A DNA stretch of 64,000 bases from Ligula intestinalis (GCA_036362985.1 JAYGXS010000004.1:42325311-42389310), one strand, 5' to 3'; shown: positions 11,146 through 22,602, counted from the stretch's first letter. The notes: generated by a model not told the origin, from the sequence alone. A program made the numbers and translations.

Positions 11146-11649
11146 TTAGGCGACCCACTTCAGACATCTAGTATCGTTATGGATTTCACGGCAGCGAAGG
11201 CTGCAGAAACGCACGCCACAGGTCACGCATACGTAGTCCCCAAGGAAGCCGCACACGCTGCAAAACTTTCTGGGAGGAAGGCGGCTTGGCGGTACAGCGA
11301 CTGTGAAGTATGAAGGACCGATCTGACCACCTTTGGTGGCTTGGAACTCCTCCTCCAGCAGAGTTTCGAAGGTCTTCTTGAATTTTGACTTTCCAACTAC
11401 CGAACGTCGCTTTCTCTTATTTTTACCGGATTTGAAGGGACCGTCATCCTACAAGTGGAAGGATTAACAGGCAATGGCAATCGTTACCTCGCCAAACTTT
11501 GGCTTTTTGGTAGAACGCGATTCCGACACAGGCTCCTCGACATGATTGTCTTGCTCCAAAATCTCTAGTGCCTTACGTAAGCGGCGTTGTCTAGCGTCAG
11601 CATCCAATACGCGGCGCTGAGCTTCCCTCAAAACTTCGTGCTTGTCCAT
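11146..11649 (-). CDS. ZNHIT1: ZNHIT1 homologue (HIT-type zinc finger, SWR1/SRCAP chromatin-remodelling subunit), two exons
   Basis: Exon 1 is 11649-11488 (54 codons) and exon 2 is 11448-11146 (100 codons plus stop); together they give 154 residues, the same length as human ZNHIT1. The 39-bp intron 11487-11449 begins GTAACG, ends TTGTAG and is phase 0. The N-terminus has QRRVLDADARQRRLRKALE, matching the conserved QRRVLDxxARQRRxxxxLE of the family. The middle has a basic patch and KFKKTFETLLEEE. The C-terminus is a full HIT zinc finger with C117, C120, C128, C131, C136, C140, H144 and C149, ending RCLKWVA (human RCLKWTV). The protein acts in the nucleus in H2A.Z-depositing SRCAP/SWR1 complexes. 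The ATG follows an acceptor-like CTCTAG by only five bases, which suggests trans-splicing or a 5'UTR intron. The gene looks intact. Confidence 0.95.
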
Positions 11650-11699
11650 TCTCCCTAGAGAACGAGTTAAAAGTTACCTAGTTTAAAATTGCTATTGTT

Positions 11700-13120
11700 A
11701 AAACATGCAAATAGGCCTTGAATGCCACTTTAAAAAACCTAAAATAAATCCTAAGGGAGACAATGGCGATATATGCAACTGCCATCCGAATCTTTAGTAA
11801 AAAACATGCTAGAGACATTTTACTTTATCAATCTTAAAACACGGCGACAAGTAAAAAAACAGTTATATGTAACAGCGGCTGAGCCCGTTGCGAGGGTTGC
11901 TTCGTGGCTTTGCCTCTACTGAGGAATGTTCGCAGTCCGCTACCCTTGGTTTCAAGGACACGTTCCGTTAGTCACAGCTACTAATGGATGTTTTTAAAAT
12001 TCAGATGGATGCAAAGATCCATTGTAATACAAAGCAGGCTACGCAGTTGAAACTAGGTTACTACTCGGAGCTGTTTGCTAGGCTCAATAAGAATAAAGCA
12101 ATTGTAACTGAATAAACTTTGTCTTCGATTCTGTGCACTTGCTCGATATCCTTACCCATTCCATGGCTCGTAACAGACAATAAGCGAATTTTTGTCAAAA
12201 GTTAGGTTTATTTGCAGTAAAAAAGTATGTACTCGAAATCTGCAGTGTGAAGGAGGCACGAACATGAAAATACTTTTACAGGCAATAAGAGAATAAAATT
12301 TCAGTGGTAAACACACCAATCTGAAATAGAGAAAATGTAAACGCTGCGAATGAGCTTTTGGCAGCTTAACAATTTGAATAAATACCGTTAAAATATAAAT
12401 ATGCAGGTCTGGTGATAATTTATCTAAAACAAACACCTGCATCTTTCATAAATCAGAAGTCAACAAACATGAAAGGCACGCAAATTCGCTAGAGCGATAA
12501 GGAACACCAAGTCTGTTATTGTTGATGATATGTAGAAAGGTTAAAACCTGGTTTGTAATCACACGTTTACCGCAAACACGGAGGAGTCAACAAAGTCTCT
12601 CAAGACATAAGTCGCCAGAGCACTAACACAGTCAAAAGATATACTTGCACAATCTCAGGTTCTACGAAGGCAACAGTGCATCGGTACGTGGGCCCGAAAA
12701 ATTAATCACAGGTAGAGCCCACAAAGAATTCACAATGCATGCTAAACTTGATGTGTGGTAGTGGAGATTTGTCTGAAAATGAGAACGAAGAGGGACATGT
12801 AGAATCTAACAGAGCGGTGCGAAAAGAATGGATTTTTTGACGAGTTCCAGACAAGAAAGGGGTATGTAATGAAGTACGATAGCAAAGTTGTGTTTGAAGC
12901 TTGACAATGGGATAAAGGTGCTATTTGCGAAATCTTAACGCGATAGCAAATATAATTTCTCCGAAAGAACTGAAGAGAAAAGATTTTGCTAATAATAGCG
13001 AGTGTGAAGCCTGACATCAGATCTAACCTAGGTTATCGAAATGCCGTTATCAACTAAGCACACTTGAAGATGAACGGTTTATAACCTGAAACAGCAGTGT
13101 TCAGATCTTAAAATATAGAA
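11700..13120. other. Intergenic spacer, no recognised gene
   Basis: AT-rich sequence with short frames only. Nothing matched the LINE, PLE or SINE families of this window. Confidence 0.5.
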
Positions 13121-13129
13121 ATAAATGAT

Positions 13130-13730
13130 CACACGAAAGCACTTAAGAACTTAAAAACCGACGAAAGTATTATAGTTCTCCCCAGAGACAAGGGAGGCTT
13201 AATCGCGATCTTGAAAAAACCAGACTAGAAATAAAAGATAGCGCAAACTAGAGACAAATTTCATCTTTTGACAAAGCGCCTTACAGGGGCGACACAATTG
13301 TCAGAAGATATTCCGAAATCCCCGAGAAAACCCGTGTAATCATAGACCTTAAGATAGTTGGATTAGCCAAAGTTTATAAACCAGAAGTTCCCCTGCGACC
13401 GATGTATCAGTCGCAGGGGACAAGAATCCATCATAAAATCGGTATATGCATAAACGGATAAGGAAACGGGATATTGGTTTGGAAAAGTGTAGCTATTTCA
13501 GAGCGCGAATTAACTTGATTTATGAACTGCAGTTTATTTGGTGAAGTACAGCTTCAGCAAAAAGTACTTATATAATTAAAAAGGCATAAGCCAACTGGCG
13601 GAGAGATTTAAGGCCATAAAAAGGGGCAGCAATGATTTCATCAATAGCCATACCTTAGCATCGAAATTAAGACCTTCACCTTATTGGTGATGTAGTATTC
13701 CTTACTACTCGTGGCCTTGAAGAGACTGGT
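13130..13730 (+). mobile_element. Eroded Penelope-like element, N-terminal RT part
   Basis: The plus-strand frame near 13150 reads DESIIVLPRDKGGLIAIL, the conserved PLE motif preceding RT (the xxIVVLPADKG type). A frame near 13365 reads GLAKVYKPEVPLRPM, the PLE GLPKxHKPxxPLRPI block. Near 13690 a frame reads DVVFLTTRGLEET, matching the PLE DVVSLFTNxPLxET motif A. Stops and frameshifts occur between blocks. The copy is more decayed than the 48-kb and 58-kb ones, and no YxDD or GIY-YIG part was found after it. Confidence 0.65.
13388..13421. repeat. Perfect 11-bp stem hairpin
   Basis: TCCCCTGCGAC (13389-13399) and GTCGCAGGGGA (13410-13420) are exact reverse complements around the 10-base loop CGATGTATCA. 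It lies in the PLRP motif of the eroded PLE. Confidence 0.8.
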
Positions 13731-13739
13731 GCGTGGTTT

Positions 13740-15440
13740 GATAACGAAGGAGGACAACGACTCTCGACAGATAATACAGAGATCTCTTCTAAAAGGCGGT
13801 TAACCTCAGAATGTACAGCAGACAAAGCTTTCTTATTCTCGGACATTATGTCACATGCAAAGAATGAGGACGGAAGGTTCTGGTATAAATATGGATTTAA
13901 TAGGATAGAATGGAATCAACGAGAATCGTAGAAAGACTAGATTAACGAAACAAAGTTGGTAAGGGATGGGAAGGTCAAACCAGGGGATAATGTTCGCTAA
14001 ATCGAGACGATAAGGGTGCGGTACGGTAACGACGTGAGGGCGATAGTAATCCGGTACGCGAAGTGGATGGAATCAATCCGCGGATCCGGAGTGTGACCAG
14101 CTTGGTCTCTGAAGCAAATAAAAAGTGAAACCAAAAAAAGTCTAACCTTGACAACGTTCAAGCAACTCATCGACCCAATAGGTCGGATTGGCCCGTTACA
14201 GTGACAGACCTTAGACCTCAAAATTCCGCCACAAGTTTAGAAAGAGAAAAACAATAATAAAATTCCTCTAATTCAAATCAGCTTGCCATAGTTAATCTGG
14301 AATTTTGTTACTGAATAAACCTGTACATTAGAATTCAATGCTGCTGCTTCTGCTGTAAGATTTGTGGCGAATACAATTTTACATTTTCTGATGATAGAAT
14401 CACAGGACCTCGTCACCTTGCTAACAAATACCGGGACAGATATAGAGAGGAGATATTTCCTAGACTTGGAAGATTCCAAACGAATTTTCATATCATAAAA
14501 AAGGAAGGAAAGTGACTGCGCCACTTATTTGAAATAGTTAATAAAAATTTAGCTGAATTGTCGTATTGAATTCAGGCGCTGGGATAGCCTGTAGGTTCGG
14601 CAGAAGAAGGTGCACTAAAAGTATTATTACCAATTTGCTGATTATCACAATATTATTTTTTGGGAAAGTACTAAGCAAATTGACAGTAAAGATAATACTG
14701 GACCACATTTCTATTGCAGCAATATAAAACTTGACGCCCTCAGACCGACTGCTACGCTCATAGGTCTGCGTTGTAAACATCGCCCTCATGCGGTACGTGT
14801 GACTATAAGTAAAAAAATCAGGGAGAAAATAGAACGATGGTGACAGTAGTACCTCTGAACACATTCCAGGGCATAATTTGGAGGTATATCTCTCAGTTAA
14901 CCGAGATGTAATTGGCGGCCGCCTTCGATTAACCTGAAGAGAAGACAGCGGTCTATGAGGACAGATACAGCGTAATAAGTTCAACAGAAATGCAGCATGA
15001 CATGTACAGCAATTGCTTTTCCGAGAAATGACCCCGTTTTGTTTTGAGCACGAGTGTTTATCGGTGCCATGTAATGAATAAATATATAATTGTTTTATTA
15101 GGCGTTCATATCGGTAACTCCATGGAAAAAAAGTGTCAGGATACTGTCGGAGATGGGCTCCCGTATTGCTTCATACATTATCATCAACATGACGGTTCTA
15201 GCTCGTTTAAATTTTCCTTCCACAAGTGAAAGTTTTTCTCATTCAAATTCTTCAAATCACATTTAAACTTCTATAATTTCCAAACGATGAGCAAGGAGTT
15301 TTTTAAATGTCTCCGCTTTTTGTTTTTTCTTCACCTACCCGCCCATGTTATTTGGCATCTTTAGTGAGCCAAGGTACTATATTTATGTACTTACACTACT
15401 AGTGATGAGTGTGTAGTCGTGTATGCTTGCTATTTTTTAT
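13740..15440. other. Spacer without recognised gene
   Basis: A 148-codon minus frame at 14984-14538 and a 74-codon frame at 14221-13997 are open, but they show no motif, splice context or relation to known elements here. Confidence 0.45.
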
Positions 15441-15499
15441 TAACGGACGACTGCTAACTTCTCGCCTGCAATCATGTTAACTACCACTGTTTGACTTTT

Positions 15500-15600
15500 C
15501 TACTGTATCTATGCATTTTTTAGGTCCATTGTCACGGATAGGGAGCTCTAGGGTGATTGTCTACCTTTTCCTTAATAAAACTGAACTGAAAAACTATAAC
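15500..15600 (+). mobile_element. LINE family-2 3'-terminal fragment
   Basis: GGATAGGGAGCTCTAGGG, a short hairpin, then CCTTAATAAAACTGAACTGA reproduces the 3' end of the family-2 LINEs at 22.1 and 27.6 kb (GGGAGCTC, hairpin, AATAAA, CTGA-type tail). There is no coding sequence upstream, so it is a heavily 5'-truncated copy. Confidence 0.65.
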
Positions 15601-16750
15601 GGAGCATTTGTGACAAGAATGGCAAAGGTGCCATGTGCAGCACCACTGGGCAAAGGCATGAAGACCTTTCGAGCGCAATACTTCGGTCTGCCAGTTTGGA
15701 TTAATAAGCAACGCTCAAAGTGACAACATGCATGAAGGGCCTAATATTCTGAAATAAATCGTGAGCATCACTAATGAAACGGTAAAATAAAAGAGGGCAC
15801 AGCAGGCTTTTCTGAATAACTTCACTCCCAATACGTTTGAGATACCCATGGGGTATTTTAACTCTTTGTATGTGAAAGACTAAATGGGATGACATTTCAT
15901 TCAGAAATCCACAACCTATGTCGAAAGAGTAAAGTTTTAAAAATGGAGAGGATGGTCAGCACAGTCAGCAGCCTTAGTGAAATAAAAATAGCTGCAGTAG
16001 ATTGCGAATCTACTATCCCTAGCTTGAAGAACGTAATCATTATCTGTTAGGTAACACAGTATGTTGTCTTTAATCACGATCTCGGAAGCAGCAGCTTGTG
16101 CATCTAATGATCTTACCTCGTCAAATTATGTAGATAAGCCGTGTTTATGGAATATAAAACTCCTTCTACAAACTGTGTAAATAACCATTTTTGAGAGCGC
16201 ACAAACATGTCTTTCAAAGAAGGGCATGAAATTATAACTTGCATCGGGATGCCATCTGGTTTAGGACTATATGGTTGACGAAAAGGTGAAATGGCTACCG
16301 TTACGCCCAAGAGTGTAAAAGTTATAGTTAAGAGCTTTTTTCCGATCCAAATTCAGATGGTCGAAAGAGAAGCCATCATATTTTGAGTAAAAGCTGCAGA
16401 CAAGGAATCGTTGAAATATATCATTCGTCAACTTGGCGTCAACTATGGGCTTTCTAAAGACGTTTTAAAAGATGAGATTTGACATTTTTATTTGAGCTCT
16501 TGCTGTACGGGAAGAGAGTTCGCAACATTAAACAAACGGTTTTTGGTCAATTTGACGTCATCGGTGAGCTGTTTATGTTTCCAGACAGCCTCTTAGCCTG
16601 TCCAAATATAAGTCGGACCAAGAGCGGGCCGGAAATGTCGTTTTGCAGATAAAAAGACATGGAAGTCTATGTGGACTGCAGCGTAAAGGTAAAGGGAGGT
16701 AGATTGCACAAGTAACATTCATTATTTTCTTACGGGGGATTAAACACGAA

Positions 16751-17371
16751 ATGGGAGGACCTAAACGTTTTACAGTTGAGCAGTACAAACCTTCACACTC
16801 AAACTTACGAAGAAGTCGGAATAATTCTGCAAATCACAATGTACAAGTAATTCCGCGCACGAGCAGGTCGGAAATAAAAAAAACTGTATTTTTGGAAAAG
16901 TTTTCTTCAACTTGGAACTCTAGTGTAGAAATAACTGTGTCATGGTATGAACTTCTGACCGGAGCTAAAGATGATACTGACAGTGGCAGGCAATCTATAC
17001 AGGAAAGTAGATCAAGTATGCTCGATCCTTGGGTGGAAAATACAGTGGATGCACTATCTCATGAAATCCAACAATTTTTACAAGTAACTCCCTCTTCAAA
17101 TTGCGGTTTAAATTTCTCGTCCTTCGAAGGAAATATTATTTTCGGGATTTCGGTTCACCTAGCCCTCTGGCGGACTTTGGTTGTTAGCTATTGGATTCAC
17201 TTTTGCAATAACTCCAGCATCAGAAGACACGACAGGACATTAGTCAAAACGAGCATCATCTCCGTCACTGCCTTCTGTCAACAATTCTCCCGGATTCCAG
17301 CTCCCTACAAACGTCTGAGTTGTTTCAATAACCTTTTTTATACAGTTGAACGCTTTATACATATTGCATAG
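16751..17371 (+). CDS. Open frame of 206 codons, possible host exon, unrecognised
   Basis: It starts with MGGPKRFTVEQYKPSHSN and is hydrophilic for about 115 residues, with DPWVENTVDALSHEIQQFL near residue 100. The later part turns hydrophobic and irregular, so the real coding part may stop at a GTAACT donor-like site near 17092. It ends just before LINE family-2 ORF1 begins at 17407. No domain was recognised, and it could also be part of the 5' region of that LINE. Confidence 0.3.
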   Translation: MGGPKRFTVEQYKPSHSNLRRSRNNSANHNVQVIPRTSRSEIKKTVFLEKFSSTWNSSVEITVSWYELLTGAKDDTDSGRQSIQESRSSMLDPWVENTVDALSHEIQQFLQVTPSSNCGLNFSSFEGNIIFGISVHLALWRTLVVSYWIHFCNNSSIRRHDRTLVKTSIISVTAFCQQFSRIPAPYKRLSCFNNLFYTVERFIHIA

Positions 17372-17406
17372 AGCTTTAATATCGTTTATCGTCAGTCTGA
17401 TCTATT

Positions 17407-19039
17407 ATGGGAGACAAAAATAAACGTGTAGATCAGCTTGCAAAAGCTGCGGCGCGAGAGGGACTCAAACCCAAAACCTGTCGTTCGTCGGTATCAGTCA
17501 TTACCACCACCCCATCAGCGTCAACTGTTGACTCTAATTTAATTTGGTTGAAAACCCCTAGTCGTAATTTCGAGGGCAGAAGTCGCAAGATTGATGCGAC
17601 GAAATCACCCCCCGCTAAAAGGGCTAAAAGTCTCTCGAGTTCAGTAGACTCAATTTACGAACACAAAGTTGAGCGTCTAATCAACTCCACCACGAAGACA
17701 CAGGATGACAGTAATCAAAATTGGTAATTAACAGTCAAAAAGCAATCCACTTTATTATTTGATTCATTAACAGTCTGTTTTGAAAAGATGGTGACAGAAA
17801 AAATTGAAACTATGTGCGATACAGCTTTGGAAGACGGGAAGGAATGTTCGCCAGTGCCTGCATTCGAAATCCCGACATCATCGCTACAAGGAAAAAAGTC
17901 ACGCCACCGCTCGGAATCGAACCCTGGAAACCCCGCGTAGAAGTCGAACGCATACCACCCTTCGCCATCACAGGATGCTCCGATAGTTTCCAAATTCCCT
18001 TACTAACTACGGAAACTCGATCTAGAAGTTGTTTGAAATCTCCTCCTGCCAAGCGAACTAAAAGTCGTAAAAGTTTAAGGGATGTAACTCATGAAAATGA
18101 AGCCTCCGTATCATATTTTACCCTTTTGAAAAAAATTACAAACCTTGAGAAGGTAGTTAATAGTCTTAGAGTGGAGATGGAAGAGCTGAAATTTTTTCTT
18201 TTTTTCTCCCTCGTGAGGAGAAACCGGCGATGCGTGAACTTGAGCGAAGAAACCTAACGTACGAAGACACAAAATCCCTCGCCGAAGTGTCTAAGCACAA
18301 AAATGATCCAGCAGCCAGGGTGCTTGACGGAGTTGGTAGTCTGCCATGGACAGGGGAAACGGTCAACCCAATGGCTTCCAAGAGAACGAAGAAGCGCTCT
18401 CGGGCTCCCAAAAAAGGCCAACCAAGCCCAAATGCTTATATAATTTGGCCGAGATTGAGCACGAGCCAAACAAAAAGGGCACCTTCGCAGGCCAAAACGT
18501 ACAGGAGCGCTAAACCTCGAAGCGAATCTGTCCTAACAAACCCTACAGAAGCAGAAGGGGACGACAGTTGGAAGGTTAGTACCACTCGTATAAACTGCAT
18601 AGTCATAAAAGTCATGACAGAAGGTACTTCCGATACCCCGAAATCAAGATTAGAAGAGGACAGGAAGTTATTTAAAGAATATCTGAAATTCCTCCTAAAG
18701 GGTAAGGAGAAAGTCGAAGTTCTAAAGGCATTCCAAATGGGCCGTATAACAGACTCAAAAGATGAACAACGCCAACCAAGACCGTTGAAGGTTGTTCTGA
18801 AGAGTGAGGCTGAGGTCCAGCTATTTTTAAGCAGGAAACCAATACTTAGATACTTATACCCGACGGTTTTTTTTCAGCGGGATTTTTCCCCCGTGGAGCG
18901 GGAGAAATGGAGATTGCTAAGAGTAGAACTCCACAGGAGATGCGAACTCGGCGATAGCAATCTTAGAATTCTGAACGGGCAGATCGTCCATGTCCCGAGG
19001 TCACTCATTTGGAGAAAGCCGATAACACTAACAGCCTAG
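17407..19039 (+). pseudogene. LINE family-2 ORF1 (gag-like), interrupted by a SINE
   Basis: The first part (17407-17727) is basic and has SPPAKRAKS. A second part (to 18257) has SPPAKRTKS followed by a short coiled-coil-like stretch (TLLKKITNLEKVVNSLRVEM). The third part (18230-19039, 269 codons) is the most conserved: Lys/Arg-rich start, a helical LEEDRKLFKEYLKFLL stretch, then RPLKVVLKSEAEVQLFL and FFQRDFSPVEREKWRLL, blocks shared with the family-1 ORF1. Between the two SPPAKR motifs lies an antisense tRNA-like sequence. Frames overlap or are shifted at about 17730 and 18240. Confidence 0.65.
17800..18000 (-). mobile_element. tRNA-derived SINE-like insertion in LINE ORF1
   Basis: On the minus strand an exact B-box GGTTCGATTCC lies near 17915-17930, and an A-box-like TGGCGAAGGGTGG about 45 bases upstream, a tRNA-gene-like spacing. 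The sense translation across it gives TPPLGIEPWKPR, the usual peptide signature of an antisense tRNA-derived repeat. No exact target duplication was identified, so the limits are approximate. Confidence 0.5.
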
Positions 19040-19746
19040 TCGGGATGGACAACAGTGCGTCTCCATCAGCACCGACAGCTCCCTGCATGCAATCTCACGC
19101 AAGAGGCAACCACCTGCATAAAGTGGTTAATAAGTCTAAATTGAGCTTTCTTTACACTAATGCCCAAAGTCTTCCCTCAAAAATTGATGAACTCAAGGCA
19201 GTACTTTCGGAGCGGACACCTGATGTAGTTGCCATAACGGAAACATGGCTTAAAACAGAAATCGCAGATTCGGAGATTTCGATTCCAGCATACCAGCTTT
19301 TCCGCAAAGACCGCCAAAACCGACAAGGAGGTGGGGTTGTCGTTTATGTCAGAACTGAAATCTCTGTTGTAGAAAGAAAAAAAACTGTAGCCCTGGAGTA
19401 TGAGTCCATCTGGTTAAAGATCAAGAAGGCAAATTCACAGAACCTTGAATTCCTGGCCGTTTACCGGCCACCAAACATTCTGAGTGGAGCCGATGACTCG
19501 CTCCTTGGTCTGGTGAAAGAAGCTGCTCGCCACCAGAAAGTTCTCATCGTTGGTGACTTCAACGCCCCTGCAATTGAATGGAACAACCTGACAGTTGAGG
19601 CGGCGTCAACTTCCTTTAGTTCCAAATTAATGGATCTCACGCTTGACCTGTCTCTAGTTCAGAACGTTAAGGGCATAACCAGATTTCGAGAAAACCAGCG
19701 GGCTACTTGTTTGGATCTCATTTTCACGAAGGTTCATCCTACATAG
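19009..19746 (+). pseudogene. LINE family-2 APE-like endonuclease
   Basis: The 245-codon frame has the full motif series: LSFLYTNAQSLPSKIDEL (catalytic Asn), DVVAITETWL (Glu), RQGGGVVVYVR, FLAVYRPP, VLIVGDFNAPAIEW (Asp/Asn) and TCLDLIFTK. The frame then stops; the SDHTTLMWD motif (the final SDH) continues in the next frame from about 19740, so a frameshift splits the last strand. The domain supplies the first-strand nick for target-primed reverse transcription. Confidence 0.9.
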
Positions 19747-22004
19747 ATGAAGTGCATTCAAGTGCTCCGCTCGGTATGAGTGACCATACGACGCTAATGT
19801 GGGATGACTCACTCCAAACTCAACGGCTGAGGATAATGGAGGACCAGCCAAACATATGGAAGGCAGATCTCAATTCAATGAAGAATGCACTATCGTCCGT
19901 GAATTGGGACTGCCTACTCAAGGGGGATCCGGAGGAGGATTGGAGATCACTCAAGAGGGTTGCATTAGATCTGATTGAGCACTTTTGTCCGGTGAAGGTA
20001 CAAAAGATGACTAGTCGTCCTGCCTGGTTGATGAGAGACCTTAACAAGCAACTGAAGAAGAATAGGAAATGGAAGTTATTTAGGAAAACTGGGTCACCAG
20101 TTTACCTCGAGGAATTCCGACGCCAAAGAAATGCAGTAAAAAATCAATTCGTCAGGCCAGGAAAAACTATGAATCAAGAAACCTCCAACAGGCCAAAGAA
20201 AAGCCCAAAATTCTATTCCGCTATATTAACAGTAGATTAAAAAGCAAGGATCCTGTCGCAGTACTTAAGAATGATGATGGCGAAGAAGTCGTTGAGAATG
20301 ACGAGAAAGCCGAGTACTGTAGCCAGTTCTTTGCCTCGGTATTCACTAGGGAAACCGAGCTTAATTTTGATAATGCCAACAGTGCTGTTGTTAATGCCGG
20401 TCCAGCACTTCATTCTCTACTATTTCCAACATCCGTAGTTGAGAGGGAGCTGCAGAGCCTCAAAGAAGCAAAGTCATCCGGTCCAGACAATATACCAGCC
20501 AAGTTCTTGAAAGAATTGGCAAGCGAACTCTCAGAGCCCCTAGCACATATCTTTTGTTCTTCATTTGAACTAGGAAAACTGCCATTTGAATGGAAAATGG
20601 CAAATATTTACCCGATATACAAGGGCGGAGCCCAAACGAAGGTCAACCATTACCGGCCCGTTAGCCTAGCTTGAATTTGCTGTAAGGTGATGGAAACGAT
20701 AATTAAGAAGACGACAATGAAGTTCTTGGAGGAGAACAACCTACTGTCAGGGCTCCAACACGGCTTCAGAAAGAACCATTCTTGCCTTTTCAGCCTTCTA
20801 CTCTCCACTGAGCAGTGGACTCGCGCACTAGATGAAGATGGTAAGGTAGACGTCATCTATACGGACTTCAAAAAGGCATTCGACAGCGTCCCACATAAGT
20901 GTCTTATGTATAAATTGTCAGAAATTGGCATAATAGGAAACCTGCTGGCATGTATCACAGATTTTCTCACAGGGCGATCGCAAACTGTGTGCATCGGTGA
21001 CTCAAAGTCAAACCCTACATCTGTGTTGAGTGGCGTCCCCCAAGGCTCTGTCTTAGGGCCACTGCTCTTCCTTATCTATATCAACGACTGTGTCAACGAC
21101 CTGGGTTGCAGCGCTATCATGTTTGCCGACGACGTCAAACTCTGGAGCGCCATCAGGTCTGACGCTGATAGGAAAGCGATTCAAGAGAGCCTCAATCGAC
21201 TTAGCTGCTGGTCTGCTCGTTGGCTTTTAAACTTCAAAATTAGTACGTGTGTGGTTTTAAGACTCCGTACTAGAAGGACTGATAAGGAGAATGATTCCTT
21301 CCAATACATCCTCGATGGGCACCCGCTTTCAAATGTGAACGAACAAAAGGATCTCGGTGTTCGAATAAATTCCTCACTTAAACCATCTACTCAGTGTGTA
21401 AAGGGAGCTAAATGCGCGACACAGGTGCTGTTTGCGATTAGGCGGGGATTCGTCAACATTGAAGAAGGAGCTCTTCAGGAAAACTTACGGAGCGTTTGTT
21501 CGGTCCCACTTGGAGTATGCTGTTCAGGCCTGGCGTCCGTGGTTAAAGAAGGATTACCTGCATCTGGAACGAGTGCAGGCGAGGGCTACGAAGCTGGTCA
21601 AGAATCTTGGTCATCTGCCTTATGAAGACAGACTGACCGAACTTGATCTTTTCCCTCTCAATTATAGGCAACTCCACGGGGACCTCATACAAACCTGCCG
21701 TATTGTTAGAGGCCAAGACTGTGCCCTAAAATTTGATGATTTCTTCGAATTGGCTAGGACTGCCCATCTGCTAGGTCATCCTTTTAAACTGCAGAGGAAA
21801 CCGGCCCGTATCGACGTTCGACGAAACGCCTTCTCTCAGAGGGTCATTGGAGCGTGGAACGGACTCCCGGAAGATGTGGTCCTCTCAGATGCTGTTGACA
21901 TTTTTAAACACAAACTTGATTCTCATTTGCTGAGAAACTGTGGCAGATATAATGAACAAAGTATCAGTAGCAGCACCTTGCAACTGGCTCACACTTATCG
22001 CTGA
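19740..22004 (+). pseudogene. LINE family-2 reverse transcriptase and C-terminal domain
   Basis: The first stretch (to 20240) is the EN-RT linker with WLMRDLNKQLKKNRKWKLF. RT follows: SGPDNIPAKFLKEL, ANIYPIYKGG, NHYRPVSLA with an in-frame TGA near 20672, then from 20687 VDVIYTDFKKAFDSVPHKCL (motif A), LSGVPQGSVLGPLLFLIYIN (motif B), IMFADDVKLW (catalytic FADD) and KDLGVRINSSL. A frameshift near 21450 moves the C-terminal domain (LRKTYGAFVRSHLEYAV, FPLNYRQLHGDLIQT, FSQRVIGAWNGLPEDVV) to another frame ending at 22004. All catalytic residues are present. Confidence 0.9.
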
Positions 22005-22079
22005 TGTTAAGCCTACATTTGTACATTTGTATTATGTACTATTGTTACGGTGGACGTATTATGCGATTTTGCGTATGAA

Positions 22080-22137
22080 TAGGGAGCTCAAGGGCGAAAG
22101 CCTTCTTCCCTTAATAAAGTGACTGAAAGTGACTTAC
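22080..22137 (+). repeat. LINE family-2 3'-terminal stem-loop, polyA-like signal and tandem tail
   Basis: GGGAGCTC, then the hairpin GGC-GAAA-GCC (22092-22102), TTAATAAAG and TGACTGAAAGTGACT. The same order occurs in five other copies in this window. Confidence 0.75.
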
Positions 22138-22544
22138 TCAAAGGCAGCCTAAGCTGTGGCCCCCAAAGTCTTACTGTAATAAAGTAATGATCGTTCTTTA
22201 CCATAGGGCGCATTATGATTTATGAAGGAATATAACGTTTCATAGAAATGAGCCTTTTTATGAAAGGGGAAAATTCCAAAAAAGTGGAAATCGGGCGTAC
22301 TAGGTAAACTTAAGTTTTACATGTAGAGGAAGCCCGTTCATGCAAAACCACCGAGTAAATAAAACAGCACAAATAACATTACGTTGGAAAATAACCGTTA
22401 TGTCAAGTTTTTGAATACACGGCATTCAAACCCCTAGACTTCTGAACAATGCCAAAGGAGTTTTTTCACTATAGGCACTCAAATTTCTGGCAACGCCAAT
22501 ATTCTGAAATGTTCTGCAGATCAAATGCATTGAAAAACTGTACC

Positions 22545-22602
22545 AATAGGGAGTTCAAAGGTATTTACCTATATTTCCCTCAATAAAAACCTGACCTGAC
22601 TT
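22545..22602 (+). mobile_element. Solo LINE family-2 3' tail
   Basis: ATAGGGAGTTCAAAGG, hairpin AGGT-ATTT-ACCT, CAATAAAAA and CCTGACCTGACTT. No recognisable coding sequence precedes it, so it is an extremely 5'-truncated copy. Confidence 0.65.

Larger units (their letters stand above)
17400..22145 (+). mobile_element. Family-2 CR1/Jockey-like LINE, near full length, mutated
   Basis: In order on the plus strand: ORF1 (17407-19039, interrupted), APE endonuclease (19009-19746), RT (about 19740-22004), then a short 3'UTR ending in GGGAGCTC, a GNRA-like hairpin, AATAAA and a (TGACTGAAAG)-type tail. It belongs to the same family as the nested element at 25642-27647 and the 47.4-kb fragment. At least three frameshifts and one in-frame stop in RT make it inactive. 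The left boundary is uncertain. Confidence 0.9.

Noticed and set aside
14538..14984. 148-codon minus-strand gene
   Set aside because: No motif, no splice context; length alone is not convincing in this much sequence.
16573..16788. Minus-strand ORF near 16.6 kb
   Set aside because: Overlaps the start of a longer plus-strand frame and shows no motif.
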